A DNA stretch of 64,000 nucleotides from Streptomyces sp. NBC_00237. GTDB lineage: Bacteria > Actinomycetota > Actinomycetes > Streptomycetales > Streptomycetaceae. Positions 49,508 to 58,792 of the stretch are shown piece by piece. The stretch is taken from NCBI RefSeq assembly GCF_026342435.1, contig NZ_JAPEMT010000003.1:186001-250000 (forward strand), read 5' to 3'. Both the position numbers and the translations under genes were made by a program. Under the pieces are notes generated by a model. The model did not search any database, had not been told where the DNA came from, and saw nothing but the letters and a program-made list of their open reading frames with translations. Position 1 is the stretch's first letter, and each line of letters starts with the position of its first letter.

Positions 49508-49628
49508 AGCGAGCAGGGAGTGCCCGCGTCCCTGAAGGAGCCGCGCAGTGACACAGCTCCGCGCCCCTGACGGGAGAGCCGCCCCGTCCCACCTCCGACA
49601 CCGCCCGCCCCTCGAAGAGAGGCCCACC

Positions 49629-50837
49629 ATGACCACCCCGGCCCCCCTCCACCTCGCCGTCGCCCTCGACGGCACCGGCTGGCACCCCGCCTCCTGGCGC
49701 ACCGAGAACGCCCGCCCCCACGCCCTCCTCACCGCCCCCTACTGGCAAGACCTGATCACCGAAGCCGAGCACGGCCTCCTCGACTTCGTCACCATCGAGG
49801 ACGGCCTCGGCCTCCAGTCCTCCCACCTCACCGATCCCGACGACCGCACCGACCAGGTCCGCGGCCGCCTCGACGCCGTCCTCGTCGCCGCCCGCATCGC
49901 CCCCCGCACCCGCCACATCGGCATCGTTCCGACCGCGATCACCACCCACACCGAGCCCTTCCACCTCTCCAAGGCCCTCGCCACCCTCGACTACGTGAGC
50001 ACCGGCCGTGCGGGCGTCCGTGTGCAGATCAGCGCCAAGCCCCACGAGGCCGCCCACTTCGGCCGCCGTAAGATCGATCCCCTCCCGGACGGCGACTACA
50101 ACAGCCCCGCAGGTCAGGAGGCCGTACGCGGCCTCTTCGACGAAGCCGCCGACTACGTCGAGGCCGTGCGTCGTCTCTGGGACAGCTGGGAGGACGACGC
50201 CGAGATCCGGGACGTCGCCACCGGCCGTTTCGTCGACCGCGACAAGCTCCACTACGTCGACTTCGAGGGCGAGCACTTCAGCGTCAAGGGACCCTCCATC
50301 ACGCCCCGGCCGCCCCAGGGGCAGCCGATCGTCACCGCGCTGGGCCACGCGAGCATCCCGTACCGGCTCATCGCGCGTTCCGCCGACGTCGGTTACGTCA
50401 CCCCGCACGACGCCGACCAGGCCCGAGCCGTCCTCGCGGAGATCCGTGCCGAGCAGGCCGCCGCCGGGCGCGCCGACGACACCCTGCACGTGTTCGGGGA
50501 CCTGGTGGTGTTCCTGGACGACGAGCCGGGCGCCGCCCGGGCCCGGCGGGAGCGGCTGGACGCGCTCGCCGGTGAGCCGTACACCAGCGATGCCCGGATC
50601 TTCGCCGGTACGCCCGCCGAACTCGCCGACCTGCTCCAGGAGTTGCAGGCGCCAGGGCTGACGGGGTTCCGGCTGCGGCCCGCCGTCGTGGCCGACGACC
50701 TCCCCGCCATCACCCGGAGCCTGGTGCCCGAGCTCCAGCGCCGTGCGGCCTTCCGGACCTCGTACGAAGCGGACACCCTGCGCGGGCTTCTCGGGCTGCC
50801 CCGCCCCGCCAGCCGCTACGCCACCGCGAGCGCCTGA
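49629..50837 (+). CDS. LLM-class flavin-dependent monooxygenase 1
   Basis: 402 residues from ATG at 49629 with a GAGAGG site. It is a luciferase-like TIM barrel: LDFVTIEDGLGLQ near the N-terminus, RTRHIGIVPTAITTHTEPFHLSKALATLDYVSTGRAGVRVQIS as the flavin-binding core, and a C-terminal region typical of the DszA/NtaA-related group. It uses FMNH2 (or F420H2) and O2; no flavin reductase is encoded next to it. It is first of four consecutive LLM genes in a sulfur-salvage context. Confidence 0.85.
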   Translation: MTTPAPLHLAVALDGTGWHPASWRTENARPHALLTAPYWQDLITEAEHGLLDFVTIEDGLGLQSSHLTDPDDRTDQVRGRLDAVLVAARIAPRTRHIGIVPTAITTHTEPFHLSKALATLDYVSTGRAGVRVQISAKPHEAAHFGRRKIDPLPDGDYNSPAGQEAVRGLFDEAADYVEAVRRLWDSWEDDAEIRDVATGRFVDRDKLHYVDFEGEHFSVKGPSITPRPPQGQPIVTALGHASIPYRLIARSADVGYVTPHDADQARAVLAEIRAEQAAAGRADDTLHVFGDLVVFLDDEPGAARARRERLDALAGEPYTSDARIFAGTPAELADLLQELQAPGLTGFRLRPAVVADDLPAITRSLVPELQRRAAFRTSYEADTLRGLLGLPRPASRYATASA

Positions 50838-50906
50838 GCGCGGCGCCACCCTCCTCTTCGCCACTCTCCTCGTACAAGACTCTCCTCGTACACGAAGGAC
50901 CCGATC

Positions 50907-52283
50907 ATGAGCAAACCGCTCAAGCAGATCCACCTCGCGGCCCACTTCCCCGGTGTCAACAACACCACCGTGTGGAGCGACCCCTCGGCCGGAAGCCACA
51001 TCGAGTTCAGCTCCTTCGTGGAGTTCGCGCAGATCGCCGAGCGTGCGAAGTTCGACTTCCTCTTCCTCGCGGAAGGGCTGCGGCTGCGTGAACAGGGCGG
51101 GAAGATATACGACTTGGACGTAGTCGGGCGTCCCGACACCTTCACCGTCCTCGCCGCGCTCGCCGCCGTCACCGACCGCCTCGGTCTGACCGGCACCATC
51201 AACTCCACCTTCAACGAGCCCTACGAGGTGGCCCGCCAGTTCGCCTCCCTCGACCACCTCTCCGCCGGACGCGCCGCCTGGAACGTGGTCACCTCCTGGG
51301 ACGCCTTCACCGGCGAGAACTTCCGGCGGGGAGGCTTCCTGCCGCAGGAGGAGCGGTACTCGCGGGCGAAGGAGTTCCTCGCCACCGCTCACGAGCTGTT
51401 CGACTCGTGGCACGGGGACGAGATCCTCGCCGACCAGGAGACGGGGCACTTCCTGCGCGAAGCCAAGGCCGGGGCCTTCGAGCACCGGGGGCAACACTTC
51501 GACATCCAGGGGCAGTTCAACGTCCCGCGCAGTCCGCAGGGACGGCCGGTGATCTTCCAGGCGGGGGACTCGGAGGAGGGGCGCGAGTTCGCCGCGTCGA
51601 GCGCCGACGCCATCTTCAGCCGCCATGCCACGCTCAAGGAGGGGCAGGCGTTCTACCGGGACGTCAAGGACCGTCTCGTACGGTACGGCCGGGACCGCGA
51701 CCAGCTCCTCATCCTGCCCGCCGCCACCTTCGTGCTCGGCGACACCGAGGCCGAGGCGCAGGAGACCGCCCGCGAGGTCCGTCGCCTCCAGGTCAGCGGA
51801 GCCACCGCCCTCAAGCACCTCGAATTCGTCTGGAACCGGGACCTGTCCTCGTACGATCCGGACGGTCCGCTGCCGGACGTCGAGCCGGATCTCGGGGAAC
51901 ACACCGTCGCCCGGGGGCGCGCCCAGGTCCGCATGTACCGCGACCCGCTCGCGATCGTCCGCGAGTGGCGTGAGAAGGCCGAGGCCAACAACTGGTCCAT
52001 CCGTGACCTCGTCATCGAGACCGGCAACCGACAGTCCTTCGTCGGCACGCCCGAAACCGTCGCCGCCGAGATCGACGAACTCGTCCAGGCCGACGCCTCC
52101 GACGGCTTCATCCTCGTCCCGCACATCACTCCCGGGGGGCTGGCTCCCTTCGCGGACAAGGTGGTTCCGCTGCTCCAGGAGCGCGGCGTCTTCCGTACGG
52201 AGTACGCGGGGACGACCCTGCGCGACCACCTGGGGATCCACCACCCCGACGCGGAGAGCCGCAACGAGCGGGTGGCGTCGTGA
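50907..52283 (+). CDS. NtaA/SnaA/DszA-family flavin monooxygenase (LLM 2)
   Basis: 458 residues, the usual length of NtaA/SnaA/DszA (SoxA) monooxygenases. Family features include IHLAAHFPGVNNTTVW, DFLFLAEGLRLREQGG, STFNEPYEVARQFASLDHLSAGRAAWNVVTSWD and the C-terminal GTPETVAAEIDELVQADASDGFI. Relatives cleave C-S or C-N bonds with FMNH2 and O2. The Bacillus YtnJ/YxeK enzymes of this group oxidise N-acetyl S-substituted cysteines, so this is the most likely C-S-cleaving step here. Its stop overlaps the GTG of LLM 3. Confidence 0.92.
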   Translation: MSKPLKQIHLAAHFPGVNNTTVWSDPSAGSHIEFSSFVEFAQIAERAKFDFLFLAEGLRLREQGGKIYDLDVVGRPDTFTVLAALAAVTDRLGLTGTINSTFNEPYEVARQFASLDHLSAGRAAWNVVTSWDAFTGENFRRGGFLPQEERYSRAKEFLATAHELFDSWHGDEILADQETGHFLREAKAGAFEHRGQHFDIQGQFNVPRSPQGRPVIFQAGDSEEGREFAASSADAIFSRHATLKEGQAFYRDVKDRLVRYGRDRDQLLILPAATFVLGDTEAEAQETAREVRRLQVSGATALKHLEFVWNRDLSSYDPDGPLPDVEPDLGEHTVARGRAQVRMYRDPLAIVREWREKAEANNWSIRDLVIETGNRQSFVGTPETVAAEIDELVQADASDGFILVPHITPGGLAPFADKVVPLLQERGVFRTEYAGTTLRDHLGIHHPDAESRNERVAS

Positions 52284-53425
52284 AGTTCCTCGCGATTACG
52301 TTGATCGTGCATGCCCCGAACCCGGTGACGGGGGTGCGGAAGTCCACGCACGAGCGCTTCCGCGAGGTGCTCGACAACGCGCTGCTCGCCGAGGAGTTGG
52401 GGTTCGACGGGTTCGGGGTGGGGGAGCGGCACGAGCGGCCCTTCATCTCCTCCTCGCCGACCGTCGTCCTCAGCCACATCGCCGCCCTCACCTCCCGCAT
52501 CCGGCTGTTCACCGCCGTCACCACGCTCAGCCTCCTGGACCCCGTGCGCGCGTACGAGGACTACGCCACCCTCGACCATCTCTCGGGCGGGCGGCTTGAG
52601 TTGATCGTGGGGAAGGGCAACGGCACCGCGCAGCGCGACCTCTTCCAGGTCACCACAGAGGACCAGTGGGAGCGCAACGCCGAGAGCTACGAGGTGTTCC
52701 GGAGAATCTGGAGGGAGGACAAGGTCACCGCCGACACCCGGTTCCGGCCGCCGCTGAAGGAGGCGGAGGTGTGGCCGAGGCCGTACCAGCAGCCGGTACG
52801 GGTCTGGCACGGCAGCGCGACCAGCAAGGAGTCCGTCGACCTCGCCGCCCGGTACGGCGACCCGCTCTTCTCCGCCAACGTCACCAACCCCATAGAGCCG
52901 TATGCCGAGTTGATCCGGTACTACCGCGAGCGCTGGGAGCACTACGGGCACGACCCGGCCCGGATCGCGGTCGGCGCGGGCAGCGCGGGCTTCCACGCCG
53001 CCCGCACCTCGCAGGAGGCTCTGGCCGCGTACCGGCCGGTCTTCGAGGGGAACCTGGCCGTGCAGCGGCGGCAGGGCCTGAACCCGGTGTTCACGACCCT
53101 GGAGGACTTCGTCGAGCGCAGTTCGGCGCTCGTCGGCAGCCCGCAGCAGATCATCGAGAAGGTGCACCGCTACCACGAGCAGTTCGGGCACACGGTGCTC
53201 CATCTGCACGCCGATGCGGCGGGATTGACGGACCGTCAGCACAAGGACTCGCTGGCCCTCTTCCAGTCGGACGTCGCGCCGGTGCTGCGGCGGGAGATCC
53301 CGGATCCGCCGTTCGCGTGGGGGCCGGTGCTGGGGGAGCCGGTTGGCGGGGCGGACCTCACGCCCGTGTCCAAGCCCGCTCCCGGGTCCGTCCCCGTGCC
53401 CGATTCCGTGCCCGCCCACCCCTGA
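52280..53425 (+). CDS. LLM-class flavin-dependent monooxygenase 3
   Basis: 381 residues from a GTG that overlaps LLM 2 by four bases. LTLIVHAPNPVTGV at the start, FDGFGVGERHERPFISSSPTVVLSHIAALTSRIRLFTAVTTLSLLDPVRAYEDYATLDHLSGGRLELIVGKGNG follows the bacterial-luciferase fold and flavin-site pattern. The C-terminal Pro/Val-rich tail is low complexity. The substrate is unknown. It shares the transcript with LLM 2 and LLM 4. Confidence 0.88.
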   Translation: MKFLAITLIVHAPNPVTGVRKSTHERFREVLDNALLAEELGFDGFGVGERHERPFISSSPTVVLSHIAALTSRIRLFTAVTTLSLLDPVRAYEDYATLDHLSGGRLELIVGKGNGTAQRDLFQVTTEDQWERNAESYEVFRRIWREDKVTADTRFRPPLKEAEVWPRPYQQPVRVWHGSATSKESVDLAARYGDPLFSANVTNPIEPYAELIRYYRERWEHYGHDPARIAVGAGSAGFHAARTSQEALAAYRPVFEGNLAVQRRQGLNPVFTTLEDFVERSSALVGSPQQIIEKVHRYHEQFGHTVLHLHADAAGLTDRQHKDSLALFQSDVAPVLRREIPDPPFAWGPVLGEPVGGADLTPVSKPAPGSVPVPDSVPAHP

Positions 53426-53437
53426 GGAGTACGACCC

Positions 53438-54562
53438 ATGCCCGCCACCCCGCTCGGAGTCCTCGACCTGGTGCCGATCGTGTCCGGTTCCACCGCCGCC
53501 GAGGCCCTGCACCGCTCCATCGACCTGGCCCGGCAGACCGAGCGCTTCGGTTACGCCCGCTACTGGTTCGCCGAACACCACCTCAACCCGGGCGTCGCCG
53601 GAACCTCTCCCGCCGTCGTCCTCGCCCTGACCGCCGCCGCGACCTCCACCATCCGCCTCGGCTCCGGCGCGGTCCAGCTCGGCCACCGCACCGCCCTGTC
53701 CACGGTCGAAGAGTTCGGCCTGATCGACGCGCTGCATCCCGGCCGGCTCGACCTGGGGCTCGGGCGCTCCGGCGGCCGCCCGCCCGCCTCCACCTCCCCG
53801 GCGCCCACCACGACCCCCGTCGTCGACGGCCGCACCCCGAACGGGCTGCGCATCCCGCCCCGCTTCTCCTTCGAGCACCTCATCGGCTCGCCCAGGGTCG
53901 CCCTCCAGCGTGCCCTGCTCCAGCAGCCGCACGCCGAGTCGCAGGACTACGGCGAGCAGGTCGACGACATCCTCGCGCTGCTGGCCGGTACCTACCGCTC
54001 CGCCGACGGCGTCGAGGCGCGTGCCGTGCCGGGCGAAGGCGCCGACCTCCAGCTCTGGATACTCGGCAGCAGCGGCGGCCAGAGCGCCGAGGTCGCCGGG
54101 CGCAACGGGCTGCGCTTCGCCGCGAACTACCACGTCAGCCCGGGTACGGTGCTGGAGGCCGCGGAGGGGTACCGGGCCGCGTTCCAGCCGTCCGAGGCCC
54201 TCCACAAGCCGTACGTCACCGTGTCGGCGGACGTGGTGGTCGCCGAGGACGAGGGCACGGCGCGCGAGCTGGCCACGGGGTACGACCTCTGGGTCCGCAG
54301 CATTCGTACGGCCGAGGGGGCGATCGCGTATCCGACGCCGGACGAGGCCCGTGCCCATGTCTGGGTGGAGGGGGACCGGGGGCTGGTCCGGGACCGGGTG
54401 GAGACGCGCTTCGTCGGCACTCCGGGTGGGGTCGCGGACGACTTGGCCCGCCTTCAGGAGGCGACGGGGGCGGACGAGCTCCTCATCACGACCATCACCC
54501 ACGACCATGCGGCCCGCGTCCGCTCCTACGAACTCCTCGCGGCGGAGTGGCGTACGCGCTGA
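53438..54562 (+). CDS. MsnO8/YtmO-like LLM monooxygenase (LLM 4)
   Basis: 374 residues from ATG at 53438, 12 bp after LLM 3. GVLDLVPIVSGSTAAEALHRSIDLARQTERFGYARYWFAEHHLNPGVAGTSPAVVLALTAA is diagnostic of the alkanal-monooxygenase-like MsnO8/YtmO group, as are RLGSGAVQLGHRTALSTVEEFGLIDALHPGRLDLGLGRSGG and the C-terminal DDLARLQEATGADELLITT. YtmO is part of the Bacillus cysteine-derivative operon, strengthening the parallel. An insertion after GRSGG (about residues 110-125) is Ser/Pro/Thr-rich. Confidence 0.9.
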   Translation: MPATPLGVLDLVPIVSGSTAAEALHRSIDLARQTERFGYARYWFAEHHLNPGVAGTSPAVVLALTAAATSTIRLGSGAVQLGHRTALSTVEEFGLIDALHPGRLDLGLGRSGGRPPASTSPAPTTTPVVDGRTPNGLRIPPRFSFEHLIGSPRVALQRALLQQPHAESQDYGEQVDDILALLAGTYRSADGVEARAVPGEGADLQLWILGSSGGQSAEVAGRNGLRFAANYHVSPGTVLEAAEGYRAAFQPSEALHKPYVTVSADVVVAEDEGTARELATGYDLWVRSIRTAEGAIAYPTPDEARAHVWVEGDRGLVRDRVETRFVGTPGGVADDLARLQEATGADELLITTITHDHAARVRSYELLAAEWRTR

Positions 54563-54614
54563 ACCCCGGCCTCGCCAGGCCCCTTGGGCGGCGGTCCCGC
54601 CCCCCCTGTTCCCC

Positions 54615-56207
54615 TCAGCGGAGCTCCAGCCAGGCGCCCTCCCACCGCTCCCGCACCTTCCGGTCGTGGCTGACGATCACCAGCGCCCCGTCGTACGCCG
54701 CGAGTGCCGTCTCCAGCTCCTCCACCAGCGCGGGGGAGAGGTGATTCGTCGGTTCGTCCAGCAGGAGGACGTCCAGCGGTGCGGTGACCAGACGGGCCAG
54801 CGCCAGCCTCTGCCGCTGGCCCGTCGACAGCTTTCTCACCGGCACGCCGAACAGCTCCTCGCCGAACAGCCCCAGCGCCATCAGCCGCTCCGCGTGTTCG
54901 TCCGGCATGCCGGGCCGACCGTGGGCGAAGGCGGCGAGCAGCGTCAGTTCCGGCCGGTTGAAGCGCGGCTCCTGCGGGAGGTACCCGATCCGGCCACGGC
55001 GCGACAACGCCCCTGAGGTCAGAGGCTGTTCACCCGCCAGGACCCTCAACAGCGTCGTCTTGCCCGCCCCGTTGGGACCGGTCACCAGCAGCCGTTCCCC
55101 CACGGCGAGCTTGAGGTCCGTGGGGGCGAGGCGGCCCGAGACGCCGACCCCCTCGGCCTCCACGACGACCCCCTCCACACCGTCCGACCGCAGCACGGGC
55201 GCGAAACGCAGCGGTTCCGGCGGCCTCGGCACCGGGTCCGCGAGCAGCCGCCGCAAGCGCTCCTCCGCCTGCCGCACCCTGCTGGCCTCCGACTGCTGCA
55301 CCCGGTTGCCCGCCATGCCGTACGCCATCTTGTTGCGGTCCTTCATGGCGCGGCCCGGCACCACCTGGTGCGCGGTGGTCGCCAGGGAGACGCGCGCGTC
55401 GTCGACGTCGGCCTGCCACCGTGCGTGCGCCCGCACCCACCGGACCCGGGCCGCCGCCTTCTCCGCCAGATAGCCGGAGTAGCCGTTGCCGTAACGGACC
55501 ACACTGCGGTGGTCCGCGTCGACCTCCAGCAGCGTCGTGGAGACGCGCTCCAGGAAGACCCGGTCGTGCGAGACCGCGACCGTCGTGCCGCGCCGGGCGC
55601 GCAGATGCTCCTCCAGCCAGTGCAGGGCGTCCGCGTCGAGGTGGTTCGTGGGCTCGTCGAGGAGGAGGACCTCGGGGTCGGCGGCCAGGAGCGAGGCCAG
55701 GCGGAGGCGGACCTGTTCGCCGCCGGACAGGGTGCCCGCCGTACGGTCTCGGGCGAGCAGGCCCAGGCCGAGACCGTGCAGGGCGCGTTCGACGCGGGCG
55801 TCGGCGTCGTAGCCGCCGCGCAGTTCGAAGGCGGTCAGCGCCGCTCCGTAGGCGGCCATTGCGGTCTCGTCACCGTCGGCCATCGCGGCTTCCAGCCGGC
55901 GCAACCGGGCCTCCAGGGAACGGAGTTCCTCCAGCGTGCGGTCGATGACGTCCTGGACCGTGGCCAGCGGCGGAAGCTGCTCGTCCTGGGAGAGGTAGCC
56001 GATGCCGCCCTCCGCCCGGACGACGACCTCGCCCTCGTCGGGCTGCTCGACGCCCGCGAACAGGCGGAGCAGGGTGGTCTTGCCGGAGCCGTTCTCGCCG
56101 ATGATCCCGGTGCGTTCGCCGGGTGCGAGCGAGCACGTCACCGCGTCAAGGACGGTACGGCCGTTGAAGGACTTAGTGACGGAGAGAGCGGTGATCTGCG
56201 TAGGCAT
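54615..56207 (-). CDS. ABC-F ATPase (antibiotic-resistance type)
   Basis: 530 residues from ATG at 56207. Two ABC domains without membrane segments: Walker A GENGSGKT and GPNGAGKT, signatures LSGGEQVRL and LSTGQRQRLAL, and Walker B LLLDEPTNHLD and LLLDEPTNHLS. A charged inter-domain linker (about 235-330) would reach into the ribosome. ABC-F proteins of this size rescue ribosomes from macrolide, lincosamide, streptogramin or pleuromutilin antibiotics; the specificity is not predictable. It is divergent from a TetR gene that probably represses it. Confidence 0.9.
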   Translation of the reverse strand: MPTQITALSVTKSFNGRTVLDAVTCSLAPGERTGIIGENGSGKTTLLRLFAGVEQPDEGEVVVRAEGGIGYLSQDEQLPPLATVQDVIDRTLEELRSLEARLRRLEAAMADGDETAMAAYGAALTAFELRGGYDADARVERALHGLGLGLLARDRTAGTLSGGEQVRLRLASLLAADPEVLLLDEPTNHLDADALHWLEEHLRARRGTTVAVSHDRVFLERVSTTLLEVDADHRSVVRYGNGYSGYLAEKAAARVRWVRAHARWQADVDDARVSLATTAHQVVPGRAMKDRNKMAYGMAGNRVQQSEASRVRQAEERLRRLLADPVPRPPEPLRFAPVLRSDGVEGVVVEAEGVGVSGRLAPTDLKLAVGERLLVTGPNGAGKTTLLRVLAGEQPLTSGALSRRGRIGYLPQEPRFNRPELTLLAAFAHGRPGMPDEHAERLMALGLFGEELFGVPVRKLSTGQRQRLALARLVTAPLDVLLLDEPTNHLSPALVEELETALAAYDGALVIVSHDRKVRERWEGAWLELR

Positions 56208-56339
56208 GGAGGGACTCCGAAGCATGCGGTGACGGAGCGGCCGGTACGGGACGACGTACGGACCGCGGGGTCTGGGGAACGCTTCGGATGAGCATCGACG
56301 ACTCCATTAGTGCGACAACAGTTGCGTTAAGATGATGAC
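56208..56339. promoter_or_regulatory. Divergent promoter region, abc-f/tetR
   Basis: 132 bp between divergent genes. An AT-richer stretch at 56306-56338 includes the 9-bp dyad CAACAGTTG (56316-56324) flanked by TGCGA and CGTTAA. It is a possible TetR site overlapping the promoter of the plus-strand gene. Confidence 0.35.
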
Positions 56340-57017
56340 ATGGAGCCTCCCCGTCGCGCAACAGACATCGCAGCAGACCGCGCAACAGACATCGCATCCG
56401 TCTCGTCCGCACCGGAGCACAGCACTCCGGCGGAGCCCGCCCGCCGCCCCGGCGGCCGTACCGCCCGCACCCGTGCGCTCGTCCTCGACGCGGTCCGCGC
56501 CCAGTTGGTCGAGCACGGCTACGACGGGTTCACGGTGGACGCGGTCGCCGACCGCGCGGGTGTGCACCGCACCACGGTCTACCGTCGCTGGCAGGACGTC
56601 GGCGGACTGCTCGCCGATGTCCTGAGCCTCGGCGCGGAGGACGACTGGCGGCCCGCCGACACCGGCACCCTCCTCGGCGACCTGGCCGCGCTGAACCACG
56701 AGGTGCAGACCTCCCTCACCGAGCAGCCGTCCATCGCCGCAGCCCTGATCGCCGTCTCCTTCCGCTCCGCCCAGGCGGCGGACGCTCTGCGCGACTTCTG
56801 GGAGGAGCGGTACGTGCAGTGCGAGGCGGTCGTCGAGCGGGCGGTCGTACGGGGCGAACTCCCGCCGGCCACCGACGCCCGCGCCCTCCTCGTCGCCGCC
56901 ACCGCCCCGCTCTACCACCACCTGGTCCTGCTGCGCTCCGCCCCGGACCCCCACCTCCCGGACCGGGCCGCCAGAACCGCCGTACTCGCGGCCTCGGCGG
57001 GCGCCTTCACCCACTGA
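56340..57017 (+). CDS. TetR-family repressor
   Basis: 225 residues. After a repetitive N-terminal stretch (two copies of ATDIA), the TetR HTH is GFTVDAVADRAGVHRTTVYRRWQDVGGLLADVL (about 70-103), followed by a helical C-terminal domain of the TetR_C_11-like kind. Divergent orientation suggests control of the ABC-F gene. The ATG at 56340 lacks a strong ribosome-binding site, so an internal start nearer to the HTH is possible. Confidence 0.88.
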   Translation: MEPPRRATDIAADRATDIASVSSAPEHSTPAEPARRPGGRTARTRALVLDAVRAQLVEHGYDGFTVDAVADRAGVHRTTVYRRWQDVGGLLADVLSLGAEDDWRPADTGTLLGDLAALNHEVQTSLTEQPSIAAALIAVSFRSAQAADALRDFWEERYVQCEAVVERAVVRGELPPATDARALLVAATAPLYHHLVLLRSAPDPHLPDRAARTAVLAASAGAFTH

Positions 57018-57094
57018 CCCGTTGGAAGGGCGTCTCGCCCGAACCCGGTCCCGAGGCGTTCGTGGACGGGTCCGGGCCCCGGTCCCCGGGCCCG

Positions 57095-57769
57095 TCAGGT
57101 CCGGTGTTCCATCCGTTCCACCACGCTTCCGTCCAGCTCGGCGAGCAGTTCCGCCGGTCCCCCGTAGACTTCGGCCGCTCCCGCCTCCACCAGGTCCGCG
57201 CGCGGGATTCCGCCCGAGAGCAGGGCCACCGTGTGCACCCCCGCCCTCGTGCCCGCCCGCATGTCCCACACCGTGTCGCCGACGAACACCGCGTCCCCGG
57301 CCTCGCATCCGGCGATCTCCAGGGCGCGGTGCACCGGGTCGGGGGCGGGCTTGCCCTGCTCCACGTCGTCCGCGCTCGCGATGCCCGCGATCACGTCGTC
57401 CGCGTCGATCGCGCGGCGGAGCGCCTTCAGCTCGGGCCCGCCGGCCGAGGTCGCCAGGACGATGCGCCAGCCCCGCGAGTGCAGGGTGTGCAGGAGTTCG
57501 CGCGCCCCGGACAGCGCGAGGAGGCGGTCGAAGTACGTCCCGTACAGGGTGGAGTGCGCGTCACTCAGCGACTCGACCTCGTCCGGGTCGTGGTCGTCGC
57601 CCAGCAGATGCGCGATCAGGTCCGCCGAACCGAGGCCGATCGCGTGGTGGATGTCGTGCGTCGGAACCTCGTGCCCGGCCTGGCGGAAAGCCTCCCACCA
57701 GGTGACCACATGGAGGTGATTGGTGTCGGCGAGGGTGCCGTCGACGTCGAAGAGCGCCGCGCGGGTCAT
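57095..57769 (-). CDS. HAD-superfamily hydrolase (phosphoglycolate phosphatase-like)
   Basis: 224 residues. All HAD motifs are visible: AALFDVDGTLADTN (nucleophile Asp), VLATSAGG (motif II), GKPAPDP (motif III Lys) and VFVGDTVWDMRAG (motif IV). The alpha-helical C1 cap (about 20-80) places it in the Gph/beta-phosphoglucomutase-like subgroup. The substrate is a small phosphorylated metabolite, not identifiable. It is convergent with the TetR gene. Confidence 0.92.
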   Translation of the reverse strand: MTRAALFDVDGTLADTNHLHVVTWWEAFRQAGHEVPTHDIHHAIGLGSADLIAHLLGDDHDPDEVESLSDAHSTLYGTYFDRLLALSGARELLHTLHSRGWRIVLATSAGGPELKALRRAIDADDVIAGIASADDVEQGKPAPDPVHRALEIAGCEAGDAVFVGDTVWDMRAGTRAGVHTVALLSGGIPRADLVEAGAAEVYGGPAELLAELDGSVVERMEHRT

Positions 57770-57806
57770 GTGTTCTTCCCTTCGGGGGCAGGGCTGCGGC
57801 GGGAGG

Positions 57807-58130
57807 TCAGTGGCCCAGGGCCTTGGACAGCTGGGCCTTCGTCATCTTCGAACGGCCCTTGATGTTGCGGGACTTGGCCTCCTCGTAGAGCTGATCGCGG
57901 GTCGGGCCCTGGGAGCCCTTGTGGGAGTTCAGGCCGCCCCGCCGGGACGACGAGATGTCCTGGGTCGAGGTCTTGCTCGCAGTCTTGGACTCGCCGCTCC
58001 TGGCCCGCTCCTTGTTCACGGTGCGGGCCGCGATCTCCTCGGCGCGCTTCTCGCTCTCGCCGCGCTTCTCGGCGCTCTCCTTGATGTGCTCGTACTGCCT
58101 CTCGCGCTTGGCGTTCGATCCTCGGGGCAT
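57807..58130 (-). CDS. Small basic protein with Rho-N/SAP-like C-terminus
   Basis: 107 residues from ATG at 58130. The N-terminal half is charged and coiled-coil-like (SNAKRERQYEHIKESAEKRGESEKRAEEIAARTVNKERARSG). The C-terminal TRDQLYEEAKSRNIKGRSKMTKAQLSKAL is a Rho N-terminal/SAP-like helix-extended-loop-helix domain. Homologues are often labelled plasmid stabilization protein without experimental basis. It may bind nucleic acid. It lies 37 bp downstream of the HAD gene start, same strand. Confidence 0.8.
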   Translation of the reverse strand: MPRGSNAKRERQYEHIKESAEKRGESEKRAEEIAARTVNKERARSGESKTASKTSTQDISSSRRGGLNSHKGSQGPTRDQLYEEAKSRNIKGRSKMTKAQLSKALGH

Positions 58131-58192
58131 GGCTCGATCCTCTTTCCGTGTGGGTGAGTCGTGGGAGGGGCGAGGTCGCGTCCGTACGTGCG

Positions 58193-58579
58193 TCACGCGG
58201 CCCGTGTCGTCAGGCGGAGCTGGAGGTCCACCTCCTGGTCGCCCGAGGCCGAACCCCGCTCCTCGACCGCGAAGGCGGAAGCGAGGGCCTCGCGGACCCG
58301 GCCGACGGCCACCGGGGCGCCCTGGAGCTCGGCGGTGACGCCCCCCTTCAGTTCCGTACCGGACAGCGAAGCCGGGGGCTCGGCGGCAGCGAAGGACTCC
58401 GTCCAGGTGTCGGAGCCGGTGTCCGGACTCCGCCCGGGGCTGTCCGAGGGGCGGCCGGGGGCGAACCCGGAGCCCAGCGCGCCCAGGACGGCGGTCGCGT
58501 CGTCGGCCGCGCAGTCGCTCAGGACCACTTGCACCAGGTCGGGGGAGGAGGGGGCGGGGGAGGGTGTGGAGGCGTTCAT
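58193..58579 (-). CDS. Small hypothetical protein
   Basis: 128 residues from ATG at 58579 with a GAAGGA site. The N-terminal half (SPDLVQVVLSDCAADDATAVLGALG) looks like a strand-helix unit, the middle is Ser/Pro/Gly-rich, and the C-terminal half (VAVGRVREALASAFAVEERG...EVDLQLRL) could be a second strand. No signal peptide, membrane segment or known motif. It lies upstream of the Rho-N-like gene on the same strand. Confidence 0.6.
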   Translation of the reverse strand: MNASTPSPAPSSPDLVQVVLSDCAADDATAVLGALGSGFAPGRPSDSPGRSPDTGSDTWTESFAAAEPPASLSGTELKGGVTAELQGAPVAVGRVREALASAFAVEERGSASGDQEVDLQLRLTTRAA

Positions 58580-58792
58580 GAGGGTCCTTCGCTCCTTGGC
58601 GTCGGCGGCAGTTCTTCGGGCGGGTCACGTACGTCAGCAGCGGAATCCGCTTGCGCCATTGAGTGCGTGTAGCCGGTCTCGTCCCCCACCAAACCTGGCC
58701 CTGCGTCCCGGAGCGCGCCCCCGGTTCGGCTCCGGCGCGACCGGATCACCCGGACGGCGGCGGGCGAAGGCGAGGAAGTGGCGGGTCGCCGG

